Part shown: one piece after another, positions 26,209 to 35,125 of the stretch | How positions within the stretch are numbered: the stretch's first letter is position 1 | How the letters are laid out: each line of letters opens with the position of its first letter | From: Oceanispirochaeta crateris | Lineage (GTDB): Bacteria > Spirochaetota > Spirochaetia > DSM-2461 | DNA length: 64,000 bases | NCBI RefSeq assembly: GCF_008329965.1 | Contig: NZ_CP036150.1 | Coordinates: forward strand, 1,054,001-1,118,000 | Direction of reading: 5' to 3' | Position numbers and translations under genes: made by a program | Notes under the pieces: model-generated | What the model was told of the DNA's origin: nothing | Databases searched by the model: none | What the model saw: the letters and a program-made list of their open reading frames with translations, nothing else

Positions 26209-26718
26209 ATGGAAATTCTTCCCGAAATTAAAAACAGAATGACAAGCCGTTCATTCCAGAACATTCCTATCCCCGATGAGACTCTTGAGAGGATTCTCAA
26301 TGCGGGCCGTCTGGCTCCCTCGGCCAAAAACAGGCAACCCTGGCGTTTTATTGTTTTAACTGATCCAGAAATCAAGGAGCAGTTAAAACAGAGTGCCTAT
26401 GGGGACGAACGTTTTTCCGAGGCTCCCGTGGTCATTGCCGTCTGCACTACGAATATTGGGTATCGGATGCCTAATGGGGAACTTTCATATCCCATGGATT
26501 TGAGCTTTGCTGTTTCATTTATGATGATTCAGGCAGAACATGAGAAACTCAACTCTGCCGTGATCACGACATATCAAGAGGATGAAGTTAAAAATTTACT
26601 AACAATTCCCTATTCCATGAAAGTCGTGATGATGTTATTAATCGGAAAGGCAGTAGAAAATTCCGACAAGGAAATCAGGTTGCCTATGAATCGGGTTGTT
26701 TCCTTTGACCATTGGTAA
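26209..26718 (+). CDS. nitroreductase-family protein
   Basis: A 169-residue FMN-dependent nitroreductase-like protein. The N-terminal FMN-binding segment is clear (MTSRSFQNIPIPDETLERIL, then GRLAPSAKNRQPWRFIV). The family reduces nitro compounds, quinones or enones with NAD(P)H; the physiological substrate is unknown. The ATG at 26209 is chosen; a GTG 6 bases earlier is in frame. No Shine-Dalgarno sequence is visible, and an AT-rich TTATTAT lies immediately upstream. The serC gene follows 56 bases later. Confidence 0.85.
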   Translation: MEILPEIKNRMTSRSFQNIPIPDETLERILNAGRLAPSAKNRQPWRFIVLTDPEIKEQLKQSAYGDERFSEAPVVIAVCTTNIGYRMPNGELSYPMDLSFAVSFMMIQAEHEKLNSAVITTYQEDEVKNLLTIPYSMKVVMMLLIGKAVENSDKEIRLPMNRVVSFDHW

Positions 26719-26774
26719 TACATCAATTTTGACCGGTTTCCGGTTTTAAGTAATAATAGAAAAGGAGTTTAAAC

Positions 26775-27860
26775 ATGAGTCATGCAAAAAATTTTTATGC
26801 TGGTCCCTCAGTACTTCCCGTGTCAGTTCTGGAAGAGATTCAGAAAGATATGGTCGATTACAAGGGATCAGGTCTTTCACTGATTGAAACCAGTCACAGA
26901 TCTGCAGAATACGGTCAGGTGCACAAAAATGCTATGAATTTAGTCCGGGAGATTTTTGGTGTTCCAGACAACTTCAAAATACTCTTTATCGGAGGCGGAG
27001 CCACTCTTCAATTTTCAATGATCCCTCTGAACTTTCTCAGTGGCGGCAAAACCTGTGATTTCACATTGACCGGAACATGGTCAAAGAAAGCCTATGCCGA
27101 TGCTAAAAAAGTGGGCAACGTCAATGTTGTCTATGATGGAAAAGACAATTCTTATACTCGTCTTCCCGATCCTTCTACTTTAAAAGCCAGCCCAGGCTCA
27201 AGCTATTTCCATATCACATCCAACGAAACCATCGGTGGAATCCAATGGAAAGACTGGCCCGACACAGGAGATGTTCCCATCATCTGTGATATGTCCAGTG
27301 ACATCATGAGTCGTCCCATCCCCTTTGAGAAGTTTGGAATGATCTATGCCGGTGCTCAGAAAAATCTTGGTCCCAGTGGTTTTGCCGTTGTGATTATACG
27401 GGATGATATGCTTGAAAAATGCAATCCCAATATGACGGCCTTCCTGGATTATAAGGTTCATGCCGAAAAAGAATCTCTTTACAATACACCTCCAGTCTTT
27501 TCAATCTATGCCATGAGTCTCGTTCTCGAAAAAGTTAAGGCAGAAGGCGGTCTTAAGGAAGTAGAGAAGAGAAACAAGGAAAAATCTAAATTGATTTATG
27601 ATGTCATGGATAAGAGTAATGGTTTTTATAAATCACCCGTGGATGTTTCTGTAAGATCAGACATGAATGTGGTTTTTACCATGGCAAACGAAGAACTTGA
27701 AAAAGAATTTGTTGCCCAGGCAAAAGCTAAGCAGATGGTTGGTTTGAAGGGACATGTCTCAGTCGGTGGATGTCGAGCCTCTATTTACAACTCATTGCCT
27801 CTCTCGGATGTTGTCGCTCTTGTAGAATTTATGCAAGAGTTTCAGAAAGCAAAATCCTAA
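26775..27860 (+). CDS. serC: phosphoserine aminotransferase
   Basis: SerC makes 3-phosphoserine from 3-phosphohydroxypyruvate and glutamate; it can also serve in pyridoxal phosphate synthesis. The 361-residue length is standard. Family segments include NFYAGPSVLPVSVLEEI, ETSHRSAEY, TSNETIGGIQW and the PLP-lysine region YAGAQKNLGPSG. AAAGGAG precedes the start. It heads a cluster with an Lrp-type regulator and a DUF1015 gene. serA is not in the window. Confidence 0.97.
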   Translation: MSHAKNFYAGPSVLPVSVLEEIQKDMVDYKGSGLSLIETSHRSAEYGQVHKNAMNLVREIFGVPDNFKILFIGGGATLQFSMIPLNFLSGGKTCDFTLTGTWSKKAYADAKKVGNVNVVYDGKDNSYTRLPDPSTLKASPGSSYFHITSNETIGGIQWKDWPDTGDVPIICDMSSDIMSRPIPFEKFGMIYAGAQKNLGPSGFAVVIIRDDMLEKCNPNMTAFLDYKVHAEKESLYNTPPVFSIYAMSLVLEKVKAEGGLKEVEKRNKEKSKLIYDVMDKSNGFYKSPVDVSVRSDMNVVFTMANEELEKEFVAQAKAKQMVGLKGHVSVGGCRASIYNSLPLSDVVALVEFMQEFQKAKS

Positions 27861-27866
27861 TTCAAA

Positions 27867-27884
27867 GGGAGCCTCCGGGCTCCC
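27867..27884 (+). terminator. intercistronic hairpin after serC
   Basis: GGGAGCC (27867-27873) and GGCTCCC (27878-27884) form a perfect 7-base GC-rich stem with loop TCCG, 6 bases after the serC stop. No T run follows, so it is more likely a partial terminator or an mRNA-stabilising hairpin before the Lrp-type gene. Confidence 0.5.
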
Positions 27885-27902
27885 TGATCAGTGGAGTTCT
27901 AA

Positions 27903-28340
27903 ATGGATGATCTTAACAAAGGAATACTGAGAGAACTGCGGGATGGACGTAAATCTTATAAACTGATTGCCGAAACCCTGGATGTGACAGAAAATACAAT
28001 CCGTTCCAGAGTCCGTAGAATGGAAGAACAGGGCATTTTGGAAATCAGTGGGTTTGTTAATCCGGATGAGATCGAAAATCTTCAGATCATAATGATTGGA
28101 ATCCGTACGAGTTCTATGGATTATATAGCCAAGGGAGAAGAAATCAGCCGTCTCAAGGATGTTATTTCTGTTTCTGTTGTGACCGGTCGCTTTGATCTGA
28201 TTGTGACAGTAGAACTCGCAGGAGATCACCAAATGCTTAAATTCCTTAAAAATGAGTTATCAAGGATTGAGAGCATTGAAGCCATAGAGACCTTTGTTGT
28301 CTATAAGGGGTTCAACCTCAAAGTTCCCTACCTTCAATAA
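27903..28340 (+). CDS. Lrp/AsnC-family transcriptional regulator
   Basis: A 145-residue regulator with an N-terminal helix-turn-helix (LNKGILRELRDGRKSYKLIA, then DVTENTIRSRVRRMEEQGI) and a C-terminal ligand-binding domain (VVTGRFDLIVTVEL). Members sense amino acids. It lies between serC and a DUF1015 gene with tight spacing, so it may regulate serine metabolism; that is an inference. GGAG precedes the ATG by 6 bases. Confidence 0.9.
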   Translation: MDDLNKGILRELRDGRKSYKLIAETLDVTENTIRSRVRRMEEQGILEISGFVNPDEIENLQIIMIGIRTSSMDYIAKGEEISRLKDVISVSVVTGRFDLIVTVELAGDHQMLKFLKNELSRIESIEAIETFVVYKGFNLKVPYLQ

Positions 28341-28357
28341 ATTATCAAGGAAAATTA

Positions 28358-29650
28358 ATGAATTACAAAGAAACACTTGAAAAATGCGGGATTGCCATCC
28401 CCGAGGTATTACTGCCAAATAAATCTGTCTCATTGGAGGATTGGTCGGTTGTTGCCTGTGATCAGTTTTCCTCTGATATTTCATACTGGGATAAAATTAC
28501 AAGTCAAACAGCAGGGAAAGCCAGTACATTTAATTTGATTCTGCCTGAATGCTATCTGAATGAGTCAGAAACAAGGGTTCCTCAAATCAATCAGAAGATG
28601 TTGGACTATCTTTCCGATGGAACTCTCGAAAGTGCCGGGTACGGCTTTATCTATCTTGAGAGATCTACCCCCTGTGCTTCTAGCAGGAAAGGACTGGTCG
28701 TGGCCCTCGACCTGGAAGCCTACAGCTATGAAGAAGGGGCAAACGCTCAGATAAGACCCACAGAGGGAACCGTTCTTGAAAGATTACCGGTGAGAGCGGA
28801 AATAAGAAAGAATGCAGCCCTGGATATTCCCCATATCCTCGTTCTTATGGATGATTCTGAATTTAAACTATTCAATTATCTCGAACAAAAGAGAGATTCT
28901 TTTCAAACTGTATATGACTTTGATCTGGCCGATAATGCGGGTCATCTCAAGGGATCAATGGTTTCAAACCCCGATGATCTTGAATCCCTTTCTCAAATTT
29001 TCAATGACCTCAATTCTCAATCTGAATTCCTTTTTGCCGTAGGTGACGGCAATCACTCTCTGGCGGCAGCCAAACAGCTTTGGAACAAGATCAAGAGTGA
29101 AGGTGGAGACTTACATCATCCCGCACGATACGCCTTAGTTGAACTGGAAAATATTCATGATCCCGGAGTCCGTTTTGAACCGATACACAGGGTCCTTTTT
29201 GATTGTTCAACCACTGATTTTAAAGCTGATTTTCTCGCATACCCAGGCACAAAGATTCAAAAAATAGATACATTTGATAAGCTCGTGACCAAGGTAAATC
29301 AATTTGATATTTCCGGAAAGTTTGCTCTGGGGATGATCTCTGCCGAGGGATATGCCATTTTGGAGATTGAAGATCAAAAGGCTGCGCTGGCATCAGAGGC
29401 CTTTCATTCCTTCCTCGATCCCTGGTTAAAGCTCGAAAAATGTTCGGAGATTGATTATATCCATGGGGATTCTGTTCTTCAAAATCTTGGCGAACAGCAG
29501 GGGAATATTGGTTTTTATCTGGCTGGAGTCAATAAAAAAACATTTTTCCAGTTTATCAACACCATCGGCCCCATGCCTCGCAAGACATTTTCAATTGGAG
29601 ACGCGGAAGAAAAAAGATACTATCTTGAATGCCGGAAGCTCATTCCCTGA
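28358..29650 (+). CDS. DUF1015-family protein
   Basis: A 430-residue cytosolic protein of the DUF1015 family, function unknown. Segments typical of the family are DWSVVACDQFSSD near residue 30 and the conserved VGDGNHSLAAAKQLW in the middle. Genes of this family often sit beside serA and serC in bacteria, and here it follows serC and an Lrp-type regulator by short gaps. The context suggests a link to serine or one-carbon metabolism, but no reaction can be assigned. The stop overlaps the next start (TGATG). Confidence 0.85.
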   Translation: MNYKETLEKCGIAIPEVLLPNKSVSLEDWSVVACDQFSSDISYWDKITSQTAGKASTFNLILPECYLNESETRVPQINQKMLDYLSDGTLESAGYGFIYLERSTPCASSRKGLVVALDLEAYSYEEGANAQIRPTEGTVLERLPVRAEIRKNAALDIPHILVLMDDSEFKLFNYLEQKRDSFQTVYDFDLADNAGHLKGSMVSNPDDLESLSQIFNDLNSQSEFLFAVGDGNHSLAAAKQLWNKIKSEGGDLHHPARYALVELENIHDPGVRFEPIHRVLFDCSTTDFKADFLAYPGTKIQKIDTFDKLVTKVNQFDISGKFALGMISAEGYAILEIEDQKAALASEAFHSFLDPWLKLEKCSEIDYIHGDSVLQNLGEQQGNIGFYLAGVNKKTFFQFINTIGPMPRKTFSIGDAEEKRYYLECRKLIP

Positions 29651-30444
29651 TGTTCTTCCTATCCAAACTATTGGGGACTATGATTCTGCCACCGGGTAGT
29701 CTCATAGTCCTTGGTTTCCTCTTGCTTATCTTGAACCACAAAAGAATAAAAATCACCGGATCCATTCTCTCAATACAATTTGCCCTTCTATTCATCATAT
29801 TTTATCTGCTGTCTATACGGCCTGTCTCCGATTCTCTTATAAGCCCTCTTGAAAGCCATACAGACCAATTCCAAAAGGAAGTGATGAACAGGATGGAGTC
29901 TAAGGCACCCGAGCTCATTGTCGTTCTGGGGGGAGGAAATACTTTACACTCTGATGGACTGGGGCAGTTACAAAGCAGGCTGTCATCTATCAGCAGTGCC
30001 CGCTTACTAGAAGGGCTTTTAGTTCATGAAGCAACAGGCCTTCCTCTCTTGTTTACGGGAGGGAGTGTACTAAAAGGGGAAGAGTCAGCCACAGAAGCCG
30101 ATGCTGCCGGAGTTTTGCTTCAACGTGCAGGCCTGAAGGCCGATCAATTTCAACTGGAAGAAAAGAGTCGTAATACCTATGAAAATGCCCTGTTTACTGC
30201 AGAAATGACGGATAAAAGGGCCATAATACTGATCACATCCTCTTTTCATATGAAACGGAGCATCCTCTGCTTTGAAGAAGCCGGTTTTACCATTGTGGAT
30301 ATTTATCCAGTGGACTACCGCCGGGAAGACACCTCCCTAAATTGGTATGATTTTCTCCCCAAGATGGTATCCATGCGGAACAGTGCAACTGCTCTGCATG
30401 AATACTGGGGACTTCTGTACTATAAGTTATTTTTCAAGCTTTAA
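29650..30444 (+). CDS. YdcF-like DUF218 membrane protein
   Basis: A protein of about 264 residues with two N-terminal membrane helices followed by a DUF218 domain, as in E. coli ElyC/YdcF. The core signatures are LIVVLGGGNTLHSDG, PLLFTGGSV, EEKSRNTYENA and LITSSFHMKRS. Such proteins act in envelope or peptidoglycan precursor homeostasis, but the reaction is unsettled. The ATG at 29650 overlaps the preceding stop. It converges with the M48 peptidase gene, overlapping it by 4 bases. Confidence 0.83.
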   Translation: MFFLSKLLGTMILPPGSLIVLGFLLLILNHKRIKITGSILSIQFALLFIIFYLLSIRPVSDSLISPLESHTDQFQKEVMNRMESKAPELIVVLGGGNTLHSDGLGQLQSRLSSISSARLLEGLLVHEATGLPLLFTGGSVLKGEESATEADAAGVLLQRAGLKADQFQLEEKSRNTYENALFTAEMTDKRAIILITSSFHMKRSILCFEEAGFTIVDIYPVDYRREDTSLNWYDFLPKMVSMRNSATALHEYWGLLYYKLFFKL

Positions 30445-31694
30445 ATCTCTGCTTTTCCAATGGCTTCTAGCCTCTCTGACAAAACTGGATGGCCATAGTG
30501 AAAGGTGCTGTACAGCTTATGGGGAGTCAAATTAGACAGGTTTTCACTGCTGAGCATGAGCAGGGCCTGGGCTAGACTCTCATTGTTTTGAACGGCTTTG
30601 CAGGCATAGGCGTCGGCCTCATATTCATGTTTCCTGGACCAGAAATGGCTCAAGGGAGATAAAAAGAATGAAAAGGGAGTAGAGCAGAACATCAGAATCA
30701 CAAGAATTGAATGATATCCCTGTCCTGAGAATGCAAAAGCCTGAAATAAAGCTTCCCAGTTTAAGCAGAGGCTGGTGATGAACAAAATACCAGTGAGGCT
30801 TAATACACTAACTAAGAGTCGTTTGGGGATATGTTTCAATCTGTTATGCCCAATTTCATGAGCCAGAACAGCCTCTAGCTGATCTTCGCTAAGAGATTCT
30901 ATGAGAGTGTCGAACAAAACAATCCTTCGAAATTTTCCAAGACCCGTAAAATAGGCATTGCTGTGGCCCGATCGGCGGCTGCCATCCATGACATAAATTC
31001 CCCTCGTATCAAATCCTGTTCTTTCGGCTAAGCCAAGGAGTCTGGTTTTCAGGGGGCCATCCTCAAGGGGCTTGAATTTATTAAAAAGCGGAGCGATTAG
31101 CACAGGATACAGTAGCAGAATAAACAATTGAAAAACGATGATGAATGCTGAGGCATAGATCCACCAGAAGGCTCCTGATTTGTCCATAAAAAAGAATAGT
31201 CCCCATAAAAGGGGTATGACCAGAAAGGGAGTGAGAATCAGCTGTTTGAGAGTATCACTCAGATAAAGGGACAGGCTTGTTTTATTGAAACCAAACTCCT
31301 CCTCAATGACAAATTGGGAGTATAAATTTAAAGGAATAGAGGGAAGTGAAAAAATGATGGAGAAGACCATTATGTATAGGATGCTGAAGAGTGTTCCCTC
31401 GGGCAGGAAGTTCAGCATGAAATTTTCAAGTCTTCCCGGGAATCCGCTCATGACAATGAGCAAGAGGAACACAAAGGATACTGAAGACGACAGGAGGGAG
31501 AATCGTCCCTTCACGAGGGTATAGCTCACAGATTTCTCATAGGTTTCTGGAGTGATTGTCCCGCTGAAAGCCTCTGGTATTTTTGTACGATTCTGGATAG
31601 TACAGTTTAGATTCATGATGCTGAGAAACCATGAAACAATGAACTCGGCAATAAAGAGGGCTAAAATGATCATTAGAAGGATTGAAGATGACAT
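30441..31694 (-). CDS. M48-family membrane metallopeptidase (Ste24-like)
   Basis: A 417-residue integral membrane zinc peptidase. The HExxH motif is in EAVLAHEIGHNRLKHIPKR, the third zinc ligand region is KHEYEADAYACK, and about six to seven membrane helices surround them. This is the CAAX-protease-like Ste24 layout. I choose the ATG at 31694 with GGGAGAA 8 bases upstream; an earlier in-frame start would begin near the terminator hairpin. It acts at the cytoplasmic membrane, probably on membrane proteins. Confidence 0.88.
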   Translation of the reverse strand: MSSSILLMIILALFIAEFIVSWFLSIMNLNCTIQNRTKIPEAFSGTITPETYEKSVSYTLVKGRFSLLSSSVSFVFLLLIVMSGFPGRLENFMLNFLPEGTLFSILYIMVFSIIFSLPSIPLNLYSQFVIEEEFGFNKTSLSLYLSDTLKQLILTPFLVIPLLWGLFFFMDKSGAFWWIYASAFIIVFQLFILLLYPVLIAPLFNKFKPLEDGPLKTRLLGLAERTGFDTRGIYVMDGSRRSGHSNAYFTGLGKFRRIVLFDTLIESLSEDQLEAVLAHEIGHNRLKHIPKRLLVSVLSLTGILFITSLCLNWEALFQAFAFSGQGYHSILVILMFCSTPFSFFLSPLSHFWSRKHEYEADAYACKAVQNNESLAQALLMLSSENLSNLTPHKLYSTFHYGHPVLSERLEAIGKAEI

Positions 31695-31711
31695 GATTGT
31701 TATTCTCCCAT

Positions 31712-31739
31712 AAAAAAAACCCTGCAATGGCAGGGTTTT
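31712..31739 (-). terminator. intrinsic terminator of the small zinc-ribbon gene
   Basis: CCCTGC (31720-31725), loop AATG, GCAGGG (31730-31735), flanked by eight A bases on one side and four T bases on the other. On the minus strand the long T run follows the stem. It ends the zinc-ribbon gene before the M48 gene. Confidence 0.85.
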
Positions 31740-31755
31740 ATACTTTACATTTGGA

Positions 31756-31950
31756 TTAAAGAGCGGCGATTGCTTCTTTCATCTTGCCTTTGGCAACAGC
31801 AGATTTACACTGCTTGCAAATAGTAACTTGTTTTCCATCAAATTCCTGCTCAAATACAACCTTGATGGCTGTTCTCTTGCAAAGAGGACATGTTCCTCTT
31901 CCACTTTTGATGAGTTCTCTGATTCCCTGACCTCTATGAGCTTTAGACAT
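31756..31950 (-). CDS. 64-residue basic zinc-ribbon protein
   Basis: A small basic protein with two CxxC motifs (CPLC near residue 22 and CKQC near 46) expected to bind one zinc ion. The start MSKAHRGQGIRELIKSGRG and the very strong ribosome site (AAGGAG), own terminator and isolated position suggest a well-expressed nucleic-acid-binding or ribosome-associated protein. I do not recognise the family. No function is assigned. Confidence 0.75.
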   Translation of the reverse strand: MSKAHRGQGIRELIKSGRGTCPLCKRTAIKVVFEQEFDGKQVTICKQCKSAVAKGKMKEAIAAL

Positions 31951-32126
31951 AAATTCTCCTTAACTGATAGTATGATTAACCCATACCTGTTTCTGTTCTT
32001 TAATAAATCATCGTTAATGTTGTCACAGTTTTCATCTATGATTCATAGATAGAAATAACATATTTTAACCTTGAAAACTATATATACAGTCCCTTAAAAA
32101 GTCAATCCTGATAAACCCTTAAGGAG

Positions 32127-33437
32127 TCAGAAATAGAGTGTTGAACTAATGGATATTTCTGTTTCGCTTGTATCCTGCAGATTTATACCGGTATCTATGT
32201 TGAGGGAGATGCTGGGTAAGAGGGCAGGAAACACAATAATTGATAGCCCCGTTGTGTATTGTATATCCTTTTTGGTGAAATCCTGGGCCAATTCACCTAC
32301 ATATCCTATATCTATAAAGGGAGAAAGTTGTAAATCGCCAATTTTATCCATGGAAACAACATTAAAAGGAAAATTCTGATTGAGAAAGAATCCATATTCT
32401 CCACTTAATTTATAATCCAGCACCCCTCTGAGCCGGTCGGCGGCATTAATCTTAAAATCATTATAATAGTAGAAAGAAGAGACTCTTAAATTGTAACTGA
32501 TAATTGGAGTGTAAATGTATGTCTTAAAATTGCCGTCCAACCATAAAATCACTTGATTATTCTGGGTGGAATATTCAAGTTCGTTTTCAATACTGGCATT
32601 GATTCCCTGTCTAAGAGAGCCAATCCAGTTAACCCTGTCCCATTCAATAATGTGGTTATAAGCAGGATTCAATCCGGACCTGCTAAAGGAGCTGTTGCTT
32701 TCTCCGGTAGTATTGGTCATAAAACTATAACTATAGGGCCATCTTAGAATGGGCCTTGCCGAATAATTAAGCCAGGGAATGATTGGAATCTCGATACTCA
32801 TTCGGATTTCCGATTGAATGTAGCTGTATTCTAGGTCTATGTTTCCGTTGGAATCAGTAGATTTGACAGTCTCCCACAGCTGATTAAAACGAAAATCATA
32901 AAGATGCGACCCAATACGGAAGTCCGTCCAATTTCCTGTAATTTCGGATTTGGTATCTGAATAATAACTTGAAAAATCAAAATCACTGAGGGTGCCGCCT
33001 ACATTTTTATAGTCCATGCCCAATCCCATGATCAGTCCCAGATTATTATCGTAGGTATAAATAGGTAATGGAATCATCGTCCATGAGTCTTCAAGATCGA
33101 CAATGACCTCGATATCCAAGATTAGGCCTTCAGAGTTCACCACATGGTAGTTTGTGAGAACCGATTTAAATACTTTTTTATTGATCAGTTGTTGCCGCTG
33201 TTTCTGGAGGTAGGCGTCTAGTTGATACACCGAAGAAAATATACGGTCAAGATCCCAAGACAGATCTTTTTCTAAGGCGGAAATTTTGGTTTTCCCTTCA
33301 ATGCTGTACTTAACCTGCGCAATTCGAAATAATCTGTTGGAAGATTCCTCAGCAAAACAATACATATTCTGGATCAGGAGGTAGAGTAATATTATGAATG
33401 CAGAACGGACATTTCCGGAATGAGCTGAGTGAGCCAT
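32127..33437 (-). CDS. Omp85-like outer-membrane protein with one POTRA-like domain
   Basis: A 436-residue exported protein: signal sequence in the first 30 residues, one POTRA-like region at about 35-125 (RIFSSVYQLDAYLQKQRQQL, then a beta-rich segment), and a barrel-like beta-rich remainder ending in SSTLYF. The terminal phenylalanine is the usual outer-membrane assembly signal. It resembles a short BamA/surface-antigen family member, not the full five-POTRA BamA. It is divergent from mlaEFD, 95 bases apart, so a shared role in outer-membrane lipid traffic is plausible but unproved. Confidence 0.7.
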   Translation of the reverse strand: MAHSAHSGNVRSAFIILLYLLIQNMYCFAEESSNRLFRIAQVKYSIEGKTKISALEKDLSWDLDRIFSSVYQLDAYLQKQRQQLINKKVFKSVLTNYHVVNSEGLILDIEVIVDLEDSWTMIPLPIYTYDNNLGLIMGLGMDYKNVGGTLSDFDFSSYYSDTKSEITGNWTDFRIGSHLYDFRFNQLWETVKSTDSNGNIDLEYSYIQSEIRMSIEIPIIPWLNYSARPILRWPYSYSFMTNTTGESNSSFSRSGLNPAYNHIIEWDRVNWIGSLRQGINASIENELEYSTQNNQVILWLDGNFKTYIYTPIISYNLRVSSFYYYNDFKINAADRLRGVLDYKLSGEYGFFLNQNFPFNVVSMDKIGDLQLSPFIDIGYVGELAQDFTKKDIQYTTGLSIIVFPALLPSISLNIDTGINLQDTSETEISISSTLYF

Positions 33438-33460
33438 AAGTCATAATAGATGGATTATAT

Positions 33461-33480
33461 TTTTTTAGCGAGCTAAAAAA
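33461..33480. promoter_or_regulatory. perfect inverted repeat between the Omp85-like gene and mlaE
   Basis: TTTTTTAGC-GA-GCTAAAAAA is a perfect 9-base inverted repeat in the 95-base divergent promoter region. It could be a shared operator for both genes. The low GC content makes a terminator unlikely. Confidence 0.4.
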
Positions 33481-33532
33481 TTATGATTTTATCCTTGTTG
33501 CAGGTCCGCATAATTATTATTAAGATATATCC

Positions 33533-34309
33533 ATGATCGAATCAATGGGACGATGGCTGCGGGAAAAAGTGAAAGGCAGTGCTTATGCTTTTAATTTTTT
33601 TCTTTTCTTACTCAAAGAAACTGTTCATTTCCCATGGACTAAAAGAGTGGGCTTCAATGTATTGATCATGCAAATCTATTTTACGGGCGTTGAGGCCCTG
33701 TCAGTGATTGCCCTCATCTCCCTCGGTATAGGGGCGGTTATCATTGTCCAGGGAGTCGCACTGCTGCCTAAATTCGGCCAGAGCGATCTTATGTATACCA
33801 TTCTGATATTGGTCATAACACGGGAATTAGGTCCCATGCTGACTGCCTTTATAATCACAGCACGATCGGGAAGTGCTATTACCACAGAACTGGGGAATAT
33901 GGTCATCTCCCACGAGATGGAAGCCTATATGTCCGTGGGCATTCATCCCGTATCCTATTTGGGCGTTCCCAGGCTGTATGGCGTCATTTTAGCCATGTTA
34001 TTTTTAAATATTTATTTCAATCTTTTTGGTTTGATGGGCTCATACCTGGTGGCATCCTTTATCCATGATATTCCATTTCAGGATTATTTGATCCATCTGA
34101 TCAACGCTTTGACTCCGGCTGATATTCTTTCAGCAATTATAAAAAGCTTTGTTTTTGGTTTTATTATTGCATCCGTTTCCATTTATTATGGTTTTAGTGT
34201 TAATAGAGCGGTAACAGAAGTCCCTCAAAAGACGATAAAATCCATCGGTACGAGTATTATTCTTTGTATCCTTGCCGATGCGATTCTTGTCATAGTTACA
34301 CGTTTATAG
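33533..34309 (+). CDS. mlaE: MlaE-type permease of a lipid ABC transporter
   Basis: A 258-residue inner-membrane permease of the MlaE/YrbE family, which moves phospholipids between inner and outer membranes together with MlaF and MlaD. Family hallmarks are RELGPMLTAFIITARSGSA and TELGNMVISHEMEAYMSVGI. About five to six helices are present. The first of four genes in a run mlaE-mlaF-mlaD-TPR lipoprotein with gaps of 2-15 bases. MlaA, B and C are not encoded here. Confidence 0.9.
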   Translation: MIESMGRWLREKVKGSAYAFNFFLFLLKETVHFPWTKRVGFNVLIMQIYFTGVEALSVIALISLGIGAVIIVQGVALLPKFGQSDLMYTILILVITRELGPMLTAFIITARSGSAITTELGNMVISHEMEAYMSVGIHPVSYLGVPRLYGVILAMLFLNIYFNLFGLMGSYLVASFIHDIPFQDYLIHLINALTPADILSAIIKSFVFGFIIASVSIYYGFSVNRAVTEVPQKTIKSIGTSIILCILADAILVIVTRL

Positions 34310-34318
34310 GAGTCCCTA

Positions 34319-35110
34319 TTGAATTGGAATACAGTGCCCATAATTCTGGATAATATATGCCTCAATGACGGACAGGAATGCATCCTCGAATCTGTCTCTT
34401 TGGAGTTTGCCCCTTCATCTGTCACCGTTATTTTAGGTGGTTCGGGCAGTGGTAAATCTACTGTATTAAAAATTGCCGCAGGTTTGACCCCTATCAGCAG
34501 CGGGCAGGTCCTGTACGGAGATAAATCTCTATATAAATTGAATCATAAAGAGTATGCCAAATTGCAGCAGTACACGGGCTTTATGTTCCAGGATGGCGCC
34601 CTGTGGGCCAATATGAATATTCAACAGAATTTGAGCCTTCCCCTGGTTGTTTCCAATCCTGAATACACATCGTCTGAGGTCAATAGAATTGTTGATAAAA
34701 GTTTGCTGGAATTCGATATGCTTTCGGATAAGAATACCAGACCTGCAGGACTATCAGCGGGAGAGAGAAAGATTATCTCCTATTTACGAGCGGTCATTTC
34801 AAAACCTGATATACTCTTTTTTGATGAGCCCACATCTTTTATTGATAGGAGAGGAGCCCTACAGCTTATTAAAGCTCTGTTCAAATTTAAAAATGAGGGG
34901 AAAACAATCTTAATGGTGACTCATGACATTACTTTGGCAAATTCTCTGGGAGATCATTTCGTGTTTATGAGAGACGGCAAGGTTGAATTAAGTGGTTCAA
35001 AAGAAGCCTGCATGAACTCCCAAAACGAGCATTGGCTCAATTTTATGGAAGATCGGTCAACTGAACAAAAAGATACGGTTGATCCTATTTTAGAAACCAA
35101 CCCTAGTTAA
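34319..35110 (+). CDS. mlaF: MlaF-type ATPase with variant signature
   Basis: ATP-binding subunit of 263 residues powering the MlaE permease. Walker A is GGSGSGKST, the Q-loop region MFQDGALWANMN is typical of MlaF, Walker B is ILFFDEPTS, and the switch histidine is in VTHD. The ABC signature reads LSAGE where most have LSGGQ. I place the start at a TTG at 34319 with AGGAG 6 bases before it. It lies 9 bases after mlaE. Confidence 0.9.
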   Translation: MNWNTVPIILDNICLNDGQECILESVSLEFAPSSVTVILGGSGSGKSTVLKIAAGLTPISSGQVLYGDKSLYKLNHKEYAKLQQYTGFMFQDGALWANMNIQQNLSLPLVVSNPEYTSSEVNRIVDKSLLEFDMLSDKNTRPAGLSAGERKIISYLRAVISKPDILFFDEPTSFIDRRGALQLIKALFKFKNEGKTILMVTHDITLANSLGDHFVFMRDGKVELSGSKEACMNSQNEHWLNFMEDRSTEQKDTVDPILETNPS

Positions 35111-35125
35111 TATAGGAAGAATAAT

